DNA from: Vallitaleaceae bacterium 9-2
GTDB taxonomy: Bacteria > Bacillota > Clostridia > Lachnospirales > Vallitaleaceae
Assembly: GCA_038396585.1 (NCBI GenBank)
Contig: CP121691.1
Span: forward strand, 3,224,001-3,288,000
Direction: 5' to 3'
DNA: 64,000 bases
Part shown: piece by piece, positions 1 to 8,202 of the stretch
How the letters are laid out: the number at the start of each line of letters is the position of its first letter
How positions within the stretch are numbered: the first letter of the stretch is position 1
Made by a program: the position numbers and the translations under genes
Notes under the pieces: model-generated
What the model was told of the DNA's origin: nothing
Database searches by the model: none
Seen by the model: the letters and a program-made list of their open reading frames with translations, nothing else

Positions 1-1289
1 ATGGCACCTTTAATATCTGTATGCGAAAGCACCACCATAAACTCTTCACCACCTAGGCGAAAAATCACATCCGACTTTCGGCATGATTGCACCAATAAAT
101 CCGCTGTGTGCTTTAGGACTTGATCCCCGATGGGATGTCCCCAATGGTCATTAATGTTTTTAAAATGGTCTAGGTCGACTATTAGCATAGACATATCAAT
201 ATCATAGCGTTCTGCCTGTTCGATTTCTGTCCCTATAAATGTCTCAAGATGATACCGATTGTATAATCCTGTCAACTTATCTCGTACCGCCAAATTCGTC
301 AGCGTCTCTTCAATCTTTTTCTGTTCTGTAACATCATAAAAATTCAGCAAAATCGCCTCTTTTCGCTGATAAATGCCGGATGAGACAGATACTTCCATAA
401 TCACCGGATCTATTGTCCCAAAGGTCACTTCTAAGGCTCCCTTATCTTCTTCTTGAAGCAACTGTTCATATATCTGCTTCCACGAAACCTCGCTTTTCTT
501 AAAAAGCTCTTCAATATGCTCCATCGACTTACTCACGCCTAAGCGCTCAAGTAAAACATCCCCACGTTCATTACGTGTAACTACTTTGCCCTCTTTTGAT
601 AACATGAACATGGCGTTACGCATAATGTGAAAAAGCTTAACCATATTGGTGTTATTCTCCTGGGCCTCAATGTACCACTCTCGAATGGTTTGATGTGCTG
701 GGACAAAGACATATACCAGCAAGATAACGCTACATATAATCATTAAATTCAAAAAGATGACCTGTAGTCTCTTAATCCACAAAAACGTCTCTCCCGCCTC
801 CCAGACATACTGATTAACCATAGTATCCATATGCGCTAAAAAGTCATCTTCATAGATAAACACCTTCATCCGCGCTTCAAGCAATGTTTCTTGAGAAGCC
901 GGTGTGATTCGACCAATGTTTTTTAATACATCCTGTGCACTGCTTATAAAAATACTTCGGGTAGGTTCAAACTTCTCAAGCATGTCTGCTATTGCCGCGC
1001 TTTGGTTTTCTTCAACGAGTTGCAAGTACTCACTTTCAAGAGACTGTATTGATCGATGTAATTCAACTGCATAGTGATCACGTACACTAACATCAAGATT
1101 TTCTCTCAGCATCGCCACATCTTTGGCAATCTTTTGACTGAGCATACGCTGTCGTCCTGCGATATTAATCACCTCTGAAACCTTGTCATAATCTGCACTT
1201 AACTTTGCTATTGACCATTGCCATATCAAAAAAAGTGCAATCAAGAAACATGAAGCAATAATAATTCGCCTTTCCACTTTTTTATACAT
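1..1289 (-). CDS. Membrane-bound diguanylate cyclase (GGDEF), C-terminus cut by window edge
   Basis: The reading frame is open from an ATG at 1289 to the window edge. The ATG is preceded by a strong G-rich ribosome binding site (AAGGGGGGC). The N-terminus has a transmembrane segment and then an AGRQRMLSQ motif, typical of the PilJ/NarX-like extracellular sensor domain. A second transmembrane segment sits near residue 165, followed by a PAS-like region and a GGDEF domain with the active-site motif GGEEF about 15 residues before the edge. It should make cyclic di-GMP from two GTP in response to an extracellular signal. The GGEEF signature is intact, so activity is expected; the last part of the domain lies outside the window. 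Confidence 0.88.
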   Translation of the reverse strand, partial: MYKKVERRIIIASCFLIALFLIWQWSIAKLSADYDKVSEVINIAGRQRMLSQKIAKDVAMLRENLDVSVRDHYAVELHRSIQSLESEYLQLVEENQSAAIADMLEKFEPTRSIFISSAQDVLKNIGRITPASQETLLEARMKVFIYEDDFLAHMDTMVNQYVWEAGETFLWIKRLQVIFLNLMIICSVILLVYVFVPAHQTIREWYIEAQENNTNMVKLFHIMRNAMFMLSKEGKVVTRNERGDVLLERLGVSKSMEHIEELFKKSEVSWKQIYEQLLQEEDKGALEVTFGTIDPVIMEVSVSSGIYQRKEAILLNFYDVTEQKKIEETLTNLAVRDKLTGLYNRYHLETFIGTEIEQAERYDIDMSMLIVDLDHFKNINDHWGHPIGDQVLKHTADLLVQSCRKSDVIFRLGGEEFMVVLSHTDIKGA

Positions 1290-1374
1290 CGAAGCCCCCC
1301 TTATAGCAACAATTCATTTATTTCTATCATATCATATAAATCGGATTTTTTCCCTATTCAAGATTTAATTATAC

Positions 1375-1417
1375 AAAAAAAGATTATGCGATATGATTAT
1401 ACCGCATAATCTTTTTT
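1375..1417 (-). terminator. Terminator of the oxidoreductase/epimerase operon
   Basis: A 10-bp perfect stem (AGATTATGCG at 1381-1390, CGCATAATCT at 1403-1412) has a 12-nt loop. It is flanked by an A run on the left and a T run on the right, so it can work in both directions. It lies just after the stop of the Gfo/Idh/MocA gene on the minus strand. Confidence 0.8.
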
Positions 1418-1435
1418 CTTATATTCTTACCATCA

Positions 1436-2485
1436 TTACAATTTTATCGAGCACTTCTGTTCATGGGAAAAGAACGCCGCTTCCATGACTTTCATCACTT
1501 CAAGCGCTTGAGCGGAAGTTACACTAAGTGGCGCTTTACCTTCGATTGCATCAATCAAGCCATCATAAACTACCGTCAGGCTGTCAGTAACATCCATGGG
1601 CTCGCTTAGCTTAATTGTCTCTGTTGATTCACTACGCCTAGGCGCCATCGTCTTTGTCGGGCCTGCCTTAGTATAGACAATCTCATCTTCCCATGTGTTT
1701 TCTTTGTCAATACATCGAACAATCTGACCATGACAATCCCAATCATCAATTTGAAGGGTTCCTTGTGTTCCTAAAACATACCAACGCGGATGCGTTATAT
1801 AATTATTGGTTGAGACTTCCACTTGTGCACTAAGTCCACTTTCAAACGTCATCACCAATCGGAAGTTATCATCCACTTCAGGGTATTCGATGCTATACAT
1901 TTTACAATAGACATCAACAACCTTTTCAGGAATCATATGCATCAATTGGTCAATTAAATGCACACCCCAATCAAGCATCATTCCACCACCAAGGGATTTA
2001 ATCGTACGCCATCCTTTTGGCATACCTCGTGATCCCTCCACACGAGATTCAATCACATAAGGCTTTCCAATAAGTCCTTGTTCAATACTACGGCGCATTA
2101 ATACAAAGTCTTTATTGGTTCGGCGATTTTGATTAATGGTAAAGAGTTTGTCTGTTTGTTTTTCTACTTCCATAATCTCCAAGAGTTCTTCTGAATTCAT
2201 GGTCACCGGTTTTTCACAAATGACATGTTTGCCTGCTCTAAGTGCTTCAATCGATAATTCTTTGTGAACTTCATTGGTCGTCGCAATCAGTACGATATCG
2301 ATTGATTTATCTGTAAGCAAGGCTTCTTTACTTTCATAAGAGATGAGTCCATTGTCTTTTGCAACAGTACCACGCTCTGGATTCACATCATAAATGCCCT
2401 TAACGTTAAGACGTTTGTATTTTTTTAATTGTTTGACATGGTAGTCTGCCATCCCACCATAGCCAATAATTCCAAGTGTATACAT
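1436..2485 (-). CDS. Gfo/Idh/MocA-family NAD(P)-dependent sugar oxidoreductase
   Basis: A 349-residue cytoplasmic dehydrogenase. The N-terminal Rossmann motif is GIIGYGGMA, followed by the family CEKP motif (lysine near the active site) and then GGGMMLDWGVHLID, which carries the conserved aspartate and histidine. A longer frame starts at 2530, but the ATG at 2485 is preferred because AAGGAGAT lies 7 bp before it and the longer form would overlap the upstream gene. It is the last gene of a four-gene operon with two TIM-barrel epimerases and a second oxidoreductase. It probably oxidises or reduces a hydroxyl of a sugar, glycoside or inositol; the substrate cannot be read from sequence. Confidence 0.85.
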   Translation of the reverse strand: MYTLGIIGYGGMADYHVKQLKKYKRLNVKGIYDVNPERGTVAKDNGLISYESKEALLTDKSIDIVLIATTNEVHKELSIEALRAGKHVICEKPVTMNSEELLEIMEVEKQTDKLFTINQNRRTNKDFVLMRRSIEQGLIGKPYVIESRVEGSRGMPKGWRTIKSLGGGMMLDWGVHLIDQLMHMIPEKVVDVYCKMYSIEYPEVDDNFRLVMTFESGLSAQVEVSTNNYITHPRWYVLGTQGTLQIDDWDCHGQIVRCIDKENTWEDEIVYTKAGPTKTMAPRRSESTETIKLSEPMDVTDSLTVVYDGLIDAIEGKAPLSVTSAQALEVMKVMEAAFFSHEQKCSIKL

Positions 2486-2498
2486 TTTTTCTATCTCC

Positions 2499-3464
2499 TT
2501 ATGCCCACCACATATCTGTCGGGGTCTCATGAATCAATACATCTTTTAATAGGTTTACAGCTTTTGTCAATCCTTCATCAATTGACATTAAGCCATCCTC
2601 ATGTTCAATACTGACGACTCCGTTATAACCTACCGCACGTAGTGTACTTATCATCTCATTCCACTCAAGCTGTCCGTGTCCATAACCCACAGTTCTAAAG
2701 ACCCAAGAACGGTTAAGCACGTCACCATAGTGGCGGTTGTCAAGCACACCGTTCACTTGCGTATTATGCGCATCAATCTTCGTATCTTTTGCATGAAAAT
2801 GATAGATAGCTCCTTTTAACGCTTTAATGGATTCTACCGGATTCATACCTTGCCAGTATAGATGTGATGGATCAAAGTTAGCTCCAATAGTATCGCCAAC
2901 CGCTTCTCTTAAACGTAAAAGTGTCGCCGGATTATATACACAAAATCCCGGATGCATCTCAAGAGCAATTTTTGTTACTCCATGCGCATTAGCAAATTTT
3001 ACAGTTTCTTTCCAATAAGGAATAAGCACGTCATTCCACTGGTACTCAAGAATCTCACTAAAGTCTTCCGGCCATGGGCATGTTACCCAGTTAGGTTTTT
3101 GAGAACTTTCACTGTCACCAGGACAACCTGAAAATCCAACAATGGTATCAATTCCAAGCTTTTCAGCCAACAAAATTGCGTTGACAAACTGATCATGAAA
3201 ATCTTTTGCAATCGCTTTATTGGGATGTACCGGGTTTCCATGACATGCCAAAGCGGCAATCTCGATATCATGTTTTTTTAATAATTCCTTAACGCCTTCA
3301 ACCTTTGCATCATCTTCTAATAACGCTTTTGTGTTTAAATGTGTATCTCCAGGATAACCACCTGCACCTACCTCAAGCGCTTCTACACCCATGTTTTTTA
3401 ATTTAATAATAGCATCTTCAAAACTTAGTCCATATAATGGCACTGTTAATACGGATAATTTCAT
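2499..3464 (-). CDS. Sugar phosphate isomerase/epimerase-like TIM-barrel protein
   Basis: 321 residues of the xylose-isomerase-like TIM-barrel (AP endonuclease 2) fold. The usual metal ligands are visible: E169 in ALEMHPG, D198 in NFDPSHL, H224 in YHFHAKD and E287 in SIEHED. Related proteins isomerise or epimerise sugars, and some cleave 3-keto-glycosides. The start is supported by GAGGTG inside the end of the upstream gene; only 2 bp separate the two genes. It sits between the other epimerase and a Gfo/Idh/MocA oxidoreductase, so a keto-sugar intermediate is a reasonable inference. Confidence 0.83.
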   Translation of the reverse strand: MKLSVLTVPLYGLSFEDAIIKLKNMGVEALEVGAGGYPGDTHLNTKALLEDDAKVEGVKELLKKHDIEIAALACHGNPVHPNKAIAKDFHDQFVNAILLAEKLGIDTIVGFSGCPGDSESSQKPNWVTCPWPEDFSEILEYQWNDVLIPYWKETVKFANAHGVTKIALEMHPGFCVYNPATLLRLREAVGDTIGANFDPSHLYWQGMNPVESIKALKGAIYHFHAKDTKIDAHNTQVNGVLDNRHYGDVLNRSWVFRTVGYGHGQLEWNEMISTLRAVGYNGVVSIEHEDGLMSIDEGLTKAVNLLKDVLIHETPTDMWWA

Positions 3465-3466
3465 TT

Positions 3467-4192
3467 TTACACCTCTTTCAAATAATTAACGGAACGTTTC
3501 ATCGCTTCTAACGGATCTATGTCCATCGTTTCTTGTTCATAAACAAACGCACTTTTATCTGCTGTCTCAACCGCTTTTTTAAAATCAATAACACCTGCAT
3601 CTGCGGTTACATTTTTCTTAGTCTGCATATTTTCCATCTGCTTTAAGTGAATAATCGGCGAACGATCTTTTATTTTTTCCAAATATTGAATCGGATCAAT
3701 GCCTGCATATGCCACCCAGTATAAATCCGGTTGTTGGTACAAATTCCCGGGTTCTACATTCTCAAACAATCGGTCCAATAAATACGTATCTTGGTCTTTG
3801 ACAAACTCATGTGCATGATTGTGATACAAAAGCTTAATATTATAATTTTTTGCTACTTCACCGATGTGATTTAGCTTCTGTGCGAGCACTTTGACATCCT
3901 CGATTGTTTTTATATCATAGTATGGACACACGATAAATTCACTGCCAAGTTCTTTTAAATACTCCATCTCACCTTTTGGATTCTCCTCTAAACGTTCAAT
4001 GGATACATGTGATGAAAGACAAGTTATATTCAATGCCTCTAAGGCTTTTCGTAGTTCCTTGGCACTATATCCCCCGTAACCGGCAAATTCAACTCCGCTA
4101 TAGCCCATCAATGCAATCTCGCGCAAAGTATGCATATATGCCTTTTCCATAGCATCCTTCACCGAGTATAGTTGTGCATATATTGATTTCAT
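3467..4192 (-). CDS. Sugar phosphate isomerase/epimerase-like TIM-barrel protein (short type)
   Basis: 241 residues, same fold as its downstream neighbour but clearly different in sequence. YHNHAHEF (123-130) is the typical metal and substrate motif of IolE/Hyi-like members, followed by D156-L-Y-W and H182. The protein lacks a signal peptide and should be cytoplasmic. A good ribosome binding site (GAGGAGGAT) lies before the ATG at 4192. It is the second gene of the four-gene operon. A role in isomerising or cleaving the product of the neighbouring dehydrogenases is likely, but the exact reaction is unknown. Confidence 0.82.
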   Translation of the reverse strand: MKSIYAQLYSVKDAMEKAYMHTLREIALMGYSGVEFAGYGGYSAKELRKALEALNITCLSSHVSIERLEENPKGEMEYLKELGSEFIVCPYYDIKTIEDVKVLAQKLNHIGEVAKNYNIKLLYHNHAHEFVKDQDTYLLDRLFENVEPGNLYQQPDLYWVAYAGIDPIQYLEKIKDRSPIIHLKQMENMQTKKNVTADAGVIDFKKAVETADKSAFVYEQETMDIDPLEAMKRSVNYLKEV

Positions 4193-4219
4193 AATATCCT
4201 CCTCTTAGTTCAACGCCTC

Positions 4220-5299
4220 TTAATCAAACTCGATTGTTTTTCCTGTGCGAGCGGATTCATAGATAGCTTCTAAAATCTCTGTAACCACAAGCGCTTGTTC
4301 AGGCTTAACAACAAGTTCACTTCCATGAATAACCGCATCATAGAAAGTTTTGGCTTCAATCACTTCCGGCTTATCATCTCCGCCTTCATAGAAGTCTACA
4401 CCATCCGCTCCAAGCGCCGGTTTTTTCTCAACAAGTTTTCCAAGGTCCGCCATGTTAAAGCGTAATCCATCGCGCATATCGGCACCTGCTTTGGTTCCGC
4501 AAAGAGTAGTCTTGGCTTCACCACTATCTAAAGTATTAAGCGCCCAGCTGGATTCTAAAATAATTGTTGCCCCATCTTGCATGGTGATAAAACCAAAAGC
4601 TGAATCTTCTACTGTAAACTCTTTTGGATCCCAGTCACCAAAAGCATTACCTGTCTCTGTTTGGTCCCCAAGTTTTTTATAGACACTTCCTTTGACACTT
4701 TTAACTTTGTAGTTATCCATCAACCATAAAGTTAAATCCAGTGCATGCGTTCCGATATCAATTAACGGTCCTCCACCTTGCTCTTCTTCGTTTAAGAACA
4801 CGCCCCATGTTGGGACTGCACGTCGGCGTACCGCATGTGCTTTTGCAAAATATATCTCACCTAAATCGCCTCGTTGGCAAGCTTTGTGCAAATATCGGCT
4901 ATCTTCACGATATCGGTTTTGATATCCAACCGACAGAAGATTACCTGTCTCTTTTGCTGCTTGTAACATGGCTTTTGCATCTGCAGCTGTTTTTGCCATC
5001 GGTTTTTCACATAACACATGTTTGTTCGCATGAAGCGCATCGATACTGATATCTTTATGGGATTTATTCGGTGTACAGACGTGAATGGTTTGAATCTCTT
5101 TGTCCTTAAGTAATTCTTTGTAATTCGTATACACCTTCGCGTCCTTAGTTCCAAATTCTTTTGCCGCCTTAACTGCACGTTCTTCTATAAGGTCACAAAA
5201 TGCAACTACTTCCACTTCCTCCACTGCTGACAGCGCAGGTAAATGCTTTTGCATTCCAATTCCACCACACCCAATGATACCTACTTTAACTTTTTTCAT
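4220..5299 (-). CDS. Gfo/Idh/MocA-family NAD(P)-dependent sugar oxidoreductase
   Basis: 359 residues. Rossmann motif GIIGCGGIGMQKH at residues 8-20, CEKP at 97-100, and GGPLIDIGTHALD in the C-terminal domain with the catalytic Asp/His pair. First gene of the operon; start at 5299 with GGAGGTTTT before it. It shares only the family fold with the enzyme encoded at 1436-2485, so the operon has two distinct dehydrogenases. One may oxidise the substrate and the other reduce the product after the TIM-barrel enzymes act. The divergent AraC gene at 5444 is the obvious candidate regulator. Confidence 0.86.
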   Translation of the reverse strand: MKKVKVGIIGCGGIGMQKHLPALSAVEEVEVVAFCDLIEERAVKAAKEFGTKDAKVYTNYKELLKDKEIQTIHVCTPNKSHKDISIDALHANKHVLCEKPMAKTAADAKAMLQAAKETGNLLSVGYQNRYREDSRYLHKACQRGDLGEIYFAKAHAVRRRAVPTWGVFLNEEEQGGGPLIDIGTHALDLTLWLMDNYKVKSVKGSVYKKLGDQTETGNAFGDWDPKEFTVEDSAFGFITMQDGATIILESSWALNTLDSGEAKTTLCGTKAGADMRDGLRFNMADLGKLVEKKPALGADGVDFYEGGDDKPEVIEAKTFYDAVIHGSELVVKPEQALVVTEILEAIYESARTGKTIEFD

Positions 5300-5443
5300 T
5301 GTAAAACCTCCTTGTTCTTCTAGTGTTGCATATATTATTTATAATATTAAGTATAGTCATCTCCATTGTTTTATACTATAATGAATCTATAGAAAAATAC
5401 CACAAATTTGTCATAGCTTATGAATATACGAAAGGAAATTTTT

Positions 5444-6370
5444 ATGATTGGTTTTTATGAAGATGAAAAATTTGTTGAAAACGGTATCGCTTATCCCTTT
5501 AAATCTCACCTTCAGGAATCTGACGGACGCTCGACAATGGTCGGTGCTCATTATCATACCCATATCGAGATTCTCTACTGTCTATCAGGACAATTTCGCG
5601 TTATTTTAGATGGAATTGATTTTTTAATTGATCGCGGAGATATGATGATTATCAATTCGATGGAGGTGCACCATGTCTTTGCTCTATCCGAAGAAAAAAA
5701 TCAATATATCGTTATCCGCTTCAAACCTGAACTTTTATACTCCACTCCTGAGAGCATTTTTGAGACAAAATATGTTCTTCCTTTTACCTTAAAGTCCGCT
5801 ACCCACCAAAAGCGGTTCCCTGCCAGAGAAATCAACGATACCTTCATTCCTGACCTACTCGGTCAAATCCTTCAAGAAGATGCCGAAAAAAAATATGGCT
5901 TCGAACTTGCCATTCGAAATCATATCGGGCGTATATTTTTATGGATTTTGCGAAGTTGGAACGAAAAAAGTATTGAGCTAAATCTAGACCACAGCTTAAA
6001 TGCGCAGAATATCCAACGTTTGCAAAAAGTTTTTGATTATGTAGATGCGAACTATATGCACCTAATCGACGTCAAGGAAGTCGCCCAACTGTGCAACATG
6101 AGTTATAGTTACTTTTCTCGTTTTTTCAAAGCAAAGATGCATCAAAACTTTAGCGATTATGTGAATTTTATGCGTATCACCAAAGCCGCCAACCTCCTTA
6201 CAACGACAGATGAAAGCGTTACAGATATCGGATTATCTGTGGGCTTTTCTACAACAAGCTACTTTATAGAACAGTTTAAATCTTTTAAAGAATTAACCCC
6301 TCTTCAATATCGTAAAAACTTTATTGAAATGGTTAACGCAAGCGTTTCTTCTGCTCACGAAGTTCCTTGA
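5444..6370 (+). CDS. AraC-family transcriptional regulator (cupin sensor + HTH)
   Basis: 308 residues. The N-terminal half is a cupin-like ligand-binding domain (HYHTHIEILYCLSG, MEVHHVF). The C-terminal 100 residues hold the two helix-turn-helix motifs of AraC/XylS proteins (VAQLCNMSYSYFSRFF; VGFSTTSYFIEQFK). The frame also extends upstream to 5420, but GAAAGGA precedes the ATG at 5444. Divergent from the oxidoreductase/epimerase operon, which it probably activates when the sugar ligand is bound. Its last 38 bp overlap the 3' end of the convergent tadA gene. Confidence 0.87.
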   Translation: MIGFYEDEKFVENGIAYPFKSHLQESDGRSTMVGAHYHTHIEILYCLSGQFRVILDGIDFLIDRGDMMIINSMEVHHVFALSEEKNQYIVIRFKPELLYSTPESIFETKYVLPFTLKSATHQKRFPAREINDTFIPDLLGQILQEDAEKKYGFELAIRNHIGRIFLWILRSWNEKSIELNLDHSLNAQNIQRLQKVFDYVDANYMHLIDVKEVAQLCNMSYSYFSRFFKAKMHQNFSDYVNFMRITKAANLLTTTDESVTDIGLSVGFSTTSYFIEQFKSFKELTPLQYRKNFIEMVNASVSSAHEVP

Positions 6371-6809
6371 AAAATTCCTGGAGAATCCCCTTGCACGCAT
6401 CATGACACACATCATAAGTGACCTCTACTTGATGATTATACCCCGGTTCATTTAACAGGTTCACTACCGAACCGGCACTTCCTGCTTTGGGGTTCATCGC
6501 TCCAATAACCACGCGTGGAATACGCGCCTGCACAATGGCCCCTGCACACATGGGACAGGGTTCTAGCGTAATATACATCGTCGTCTCTTCAAGACGCCAA
6601 TCCCCTATATACGCCATCGCTTCTTGCATAGCAAGAATCTCCGCGTGGGCTAGTGTCGACTTATCTGTATTGCGTCGGTTATACCCGCGCCCTATAATTT
6701 TATCTTCATGTACAATAATGGCACCGATAGGAACTTCATTGAGTGCATAGGCTTTTTTCGCCTCATCAAGTGCTGTATTCATATAGTCTATGTCTTTTTC
6801 TTCATTCAT
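6333..6809 (-). CDS. tadA: tRNA-specific adenosine deaminase TadA
   Basis: 158 residues, the normal length. Zinc deaminase signature: H55-A-E57 (HAE) and PCPMC with C85 and C88. TadA converts A34 to inosine in the tRNA-Arg(ACG) anticodon, allowing wobble decoding of CGN codons, and is usually essential. The neighbours are unrelated. The 3' end overlaps the convergent AraC gene by 38 bp. Assignment to TadA rather than a free-base deaminase rests on length and the PCPMCAGAI motif. Confidence 0.9.
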   Translation of the reverse strand: MNEEKDIDYMNTALDEAKKAYALNEVPIGAIIVHEDKIIGRGYNRRNTDKSTLAHAEILAMQEAMAYIGDWRLEETTMYITLEPCPMCAGAIVQARIPRVVIGAMNPKAGSAGSVVNLLNEPGYNHQVEVTYDVCHDACKGILQEFFKELREQKKRLR

Positions 6810-6921
6810 TGATTAACCTCATTATTTCTTGTTATTTTCCCATATTACTGTCCTTATTGTAATGTAAATTTTAGATGCCGTCAAAATTTTTTATTTTTTT
6901 TGGATTGTCATCCCAATTCCC

Positions 6922-6950
6922 TTGAATTCCATTTACCCGCATGGTAAAAT
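6922..6950 (+). promoter_or_regulatory. Sigma-A-type promoter for the DivIVA-domain gene
   Basis: TTGAAT at 6922-6927, a 17-bp spacer, and TAAAAT at 6945-6950, about 55 bp before the TTG start at 7004. Confidence 0.55.
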
Positions 6951-7003
6951 ATACCTAGTTATTGTTGAGGATGACTATTTTTTCATTGAGAGGAGAGAAT
7001 TAA

Positions 7004-7438
7004 TTGGAGAATTTTACCATTGTTAAGCGCGGATATGACCCCGAACAAGTCGACCATCACATATTCTTACTAAATGAAGAACTCAAACAACACAAAGCTA
7101 ATGCAGAAGCTGTAACCAATGCCATGGTACATGCAGAGATGACTGCCCGCAAGATTGTTGAGGACGCTGAAAAAAAAGCTGACACTATTGAAGGGGATGC
7201 CCATCAGCACCTTGCCGCTCTTGAACGCAAGATTAAGCATATCCGAATGAAACTCGACGCTTTTCAATCTCAATATAATCAACTCATTCACCGTTATGTT
7301 ATCTCGATGAACAATGATGATTTTAGTAATTTATATGCTTCCCTTGATAAAATTACAAAATCCCTCCACACAAAGCGCTCTGACACCGATCATTCTGTGA
7401 TTGAGATGAATTATGAACAAAGCGCAAATGACTATTAA
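7004..7438 (+). CDS. Short DivIVA-domain coiled-coil protein
   Basis: 144 residues with a TTG start at 7004, chosen because GAGGAGA lies 8 bp upstream and the DivIVA-type motif (IVKRGYDPEQVDHHI) begins at once. The rest is predicted coiled coil (residues 25-100) and a polar tail. DivIVA-like proteins organise cell-pole or septum components. This one is too short to be the main DivIVA, and there are no cell-division neighbours, so the specific role is unknown. The next gene follows after 33 bp and may be co-transcribed. Confidence 0.7.
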   Translation: MENFTIVKRGYDPEQVDHHIFLLNEELKQHKANAEAVTNAMVHAEMTARKIVEDAEKKADTIEGDAHQHLAALERKIKHIRMKLDAFQSQYNQLIHRYVISMNNDDFSNLYASLDKITKSLHTKRSDTDHSVIEMNYEQSANDY

Positions 7439-7471
7439 CCACTCTATACCACAATAAACAACGGAGTTATT

Positions 7472-8197
7472 ATGTATATAACAGCAATAAATAAAACAAC
7501 ACTACTTGATTATCCGAATCATCTTGCTTCCACCCTTTTTTTACAAGGGTGTAATTTTTTGTGTCCATTTTGCCATAATCGTGAATTAATAGCCCCGGCA
7601 AACACATGTGCAGACCAAAACAATATCCAAGGGACTATTTTATCTACGCTTCGCAAGCGCCGTCATCTTATTGAAGGTGTCTGTATCACCGGAGGAGAAC
7701 CTACACTTCATAAGGATTTAGAAGGATTACTCCATCAAATCAAGGCTCTAGGGCTTAAAGTCAAGCTTGATACCAATGGTTCCAATCCAAAGATGCTGTC
7801 TAGGTTACTGGATAATCAACTCCTTGATCATGTCGCTATGGATATAAAAAACAGTCCAAGCGAATACGAAAGAACATGTGGATGCTCCATCGACATAGAC
7901 GCTATCGCTTCGAGCCTTAAATTACTAACCAAGTATAGGCGTATCGATTTTTCCTATGAGCTTCGCACCACTCTCATCAGCGAATTCCACACTTATGCAC
8001 AGCTTGAAGCCATCACCCAATGGATATCCACCTTAGGCGTCGCTCCATCAACACCTTGGCATCTACAAAAATATGTCTATAGTCCTATGCAGATTAACCC
8101 GACCGTATACCATTGCATTGAAAAAGAGACCCTCACTCCATGGCTTGAGTCCCTTTCACAAATACATCCGACGCTATCGCTTCGCGGATATGAATAA
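7472..8197 (+). CDS. Radical SAM protein, anaerobic ribonucleotide reductase activase-like
   Basis: 241 residues. The SAM-cluster motif is C27-X3-C31-X2-C34 in GCNFLCPFCHN, followed by TGGEPTLHKDL, the SAM-binding GGE motif. The N-terminus (INKTTLLDYPNHLASTLFLQGCNF) matches the NrdG2-type activating enzymes, which make a glycyl radical on NrdD so that ribonucleotides can be reduced without oxygen. No nrdD is present in the window, so the partner must lie elsewhere. Activation of another glycyl radical enzyme cannot be excluded. Confidence 0.78.
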   Translation: MYITAINKTTLLDYPNHLASTLFLQGCNFLCPFCHNRELIAPANTCADQNNIQGTILSTLRKRRHLIEGVCITGGEPTLHKDLEGLLHQIKALGLKVKLDTNGSNPKMLSRLLDNQLLDHVAMDIKNSPSEYERTCGCSIDIDAIASSLKLLTKYRRIDFSYELRTTLISEFHTYAQLEAITQWISTLGVAPSTPWHLQKYVYSPMQINPTVYHCIEKETLTPWLESLSQIHPTLSLRGYE

Positions 8198-8202
8198 ATC
8201 TA

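Noticed and set aside
6331-6345. AACGCAAGCGTTTC as a possible catabolite-repression (cre) site
   Set aside because: It lies within the 3' end of the AraC gene, far from any promoter, and fits the cre consensus only partly.
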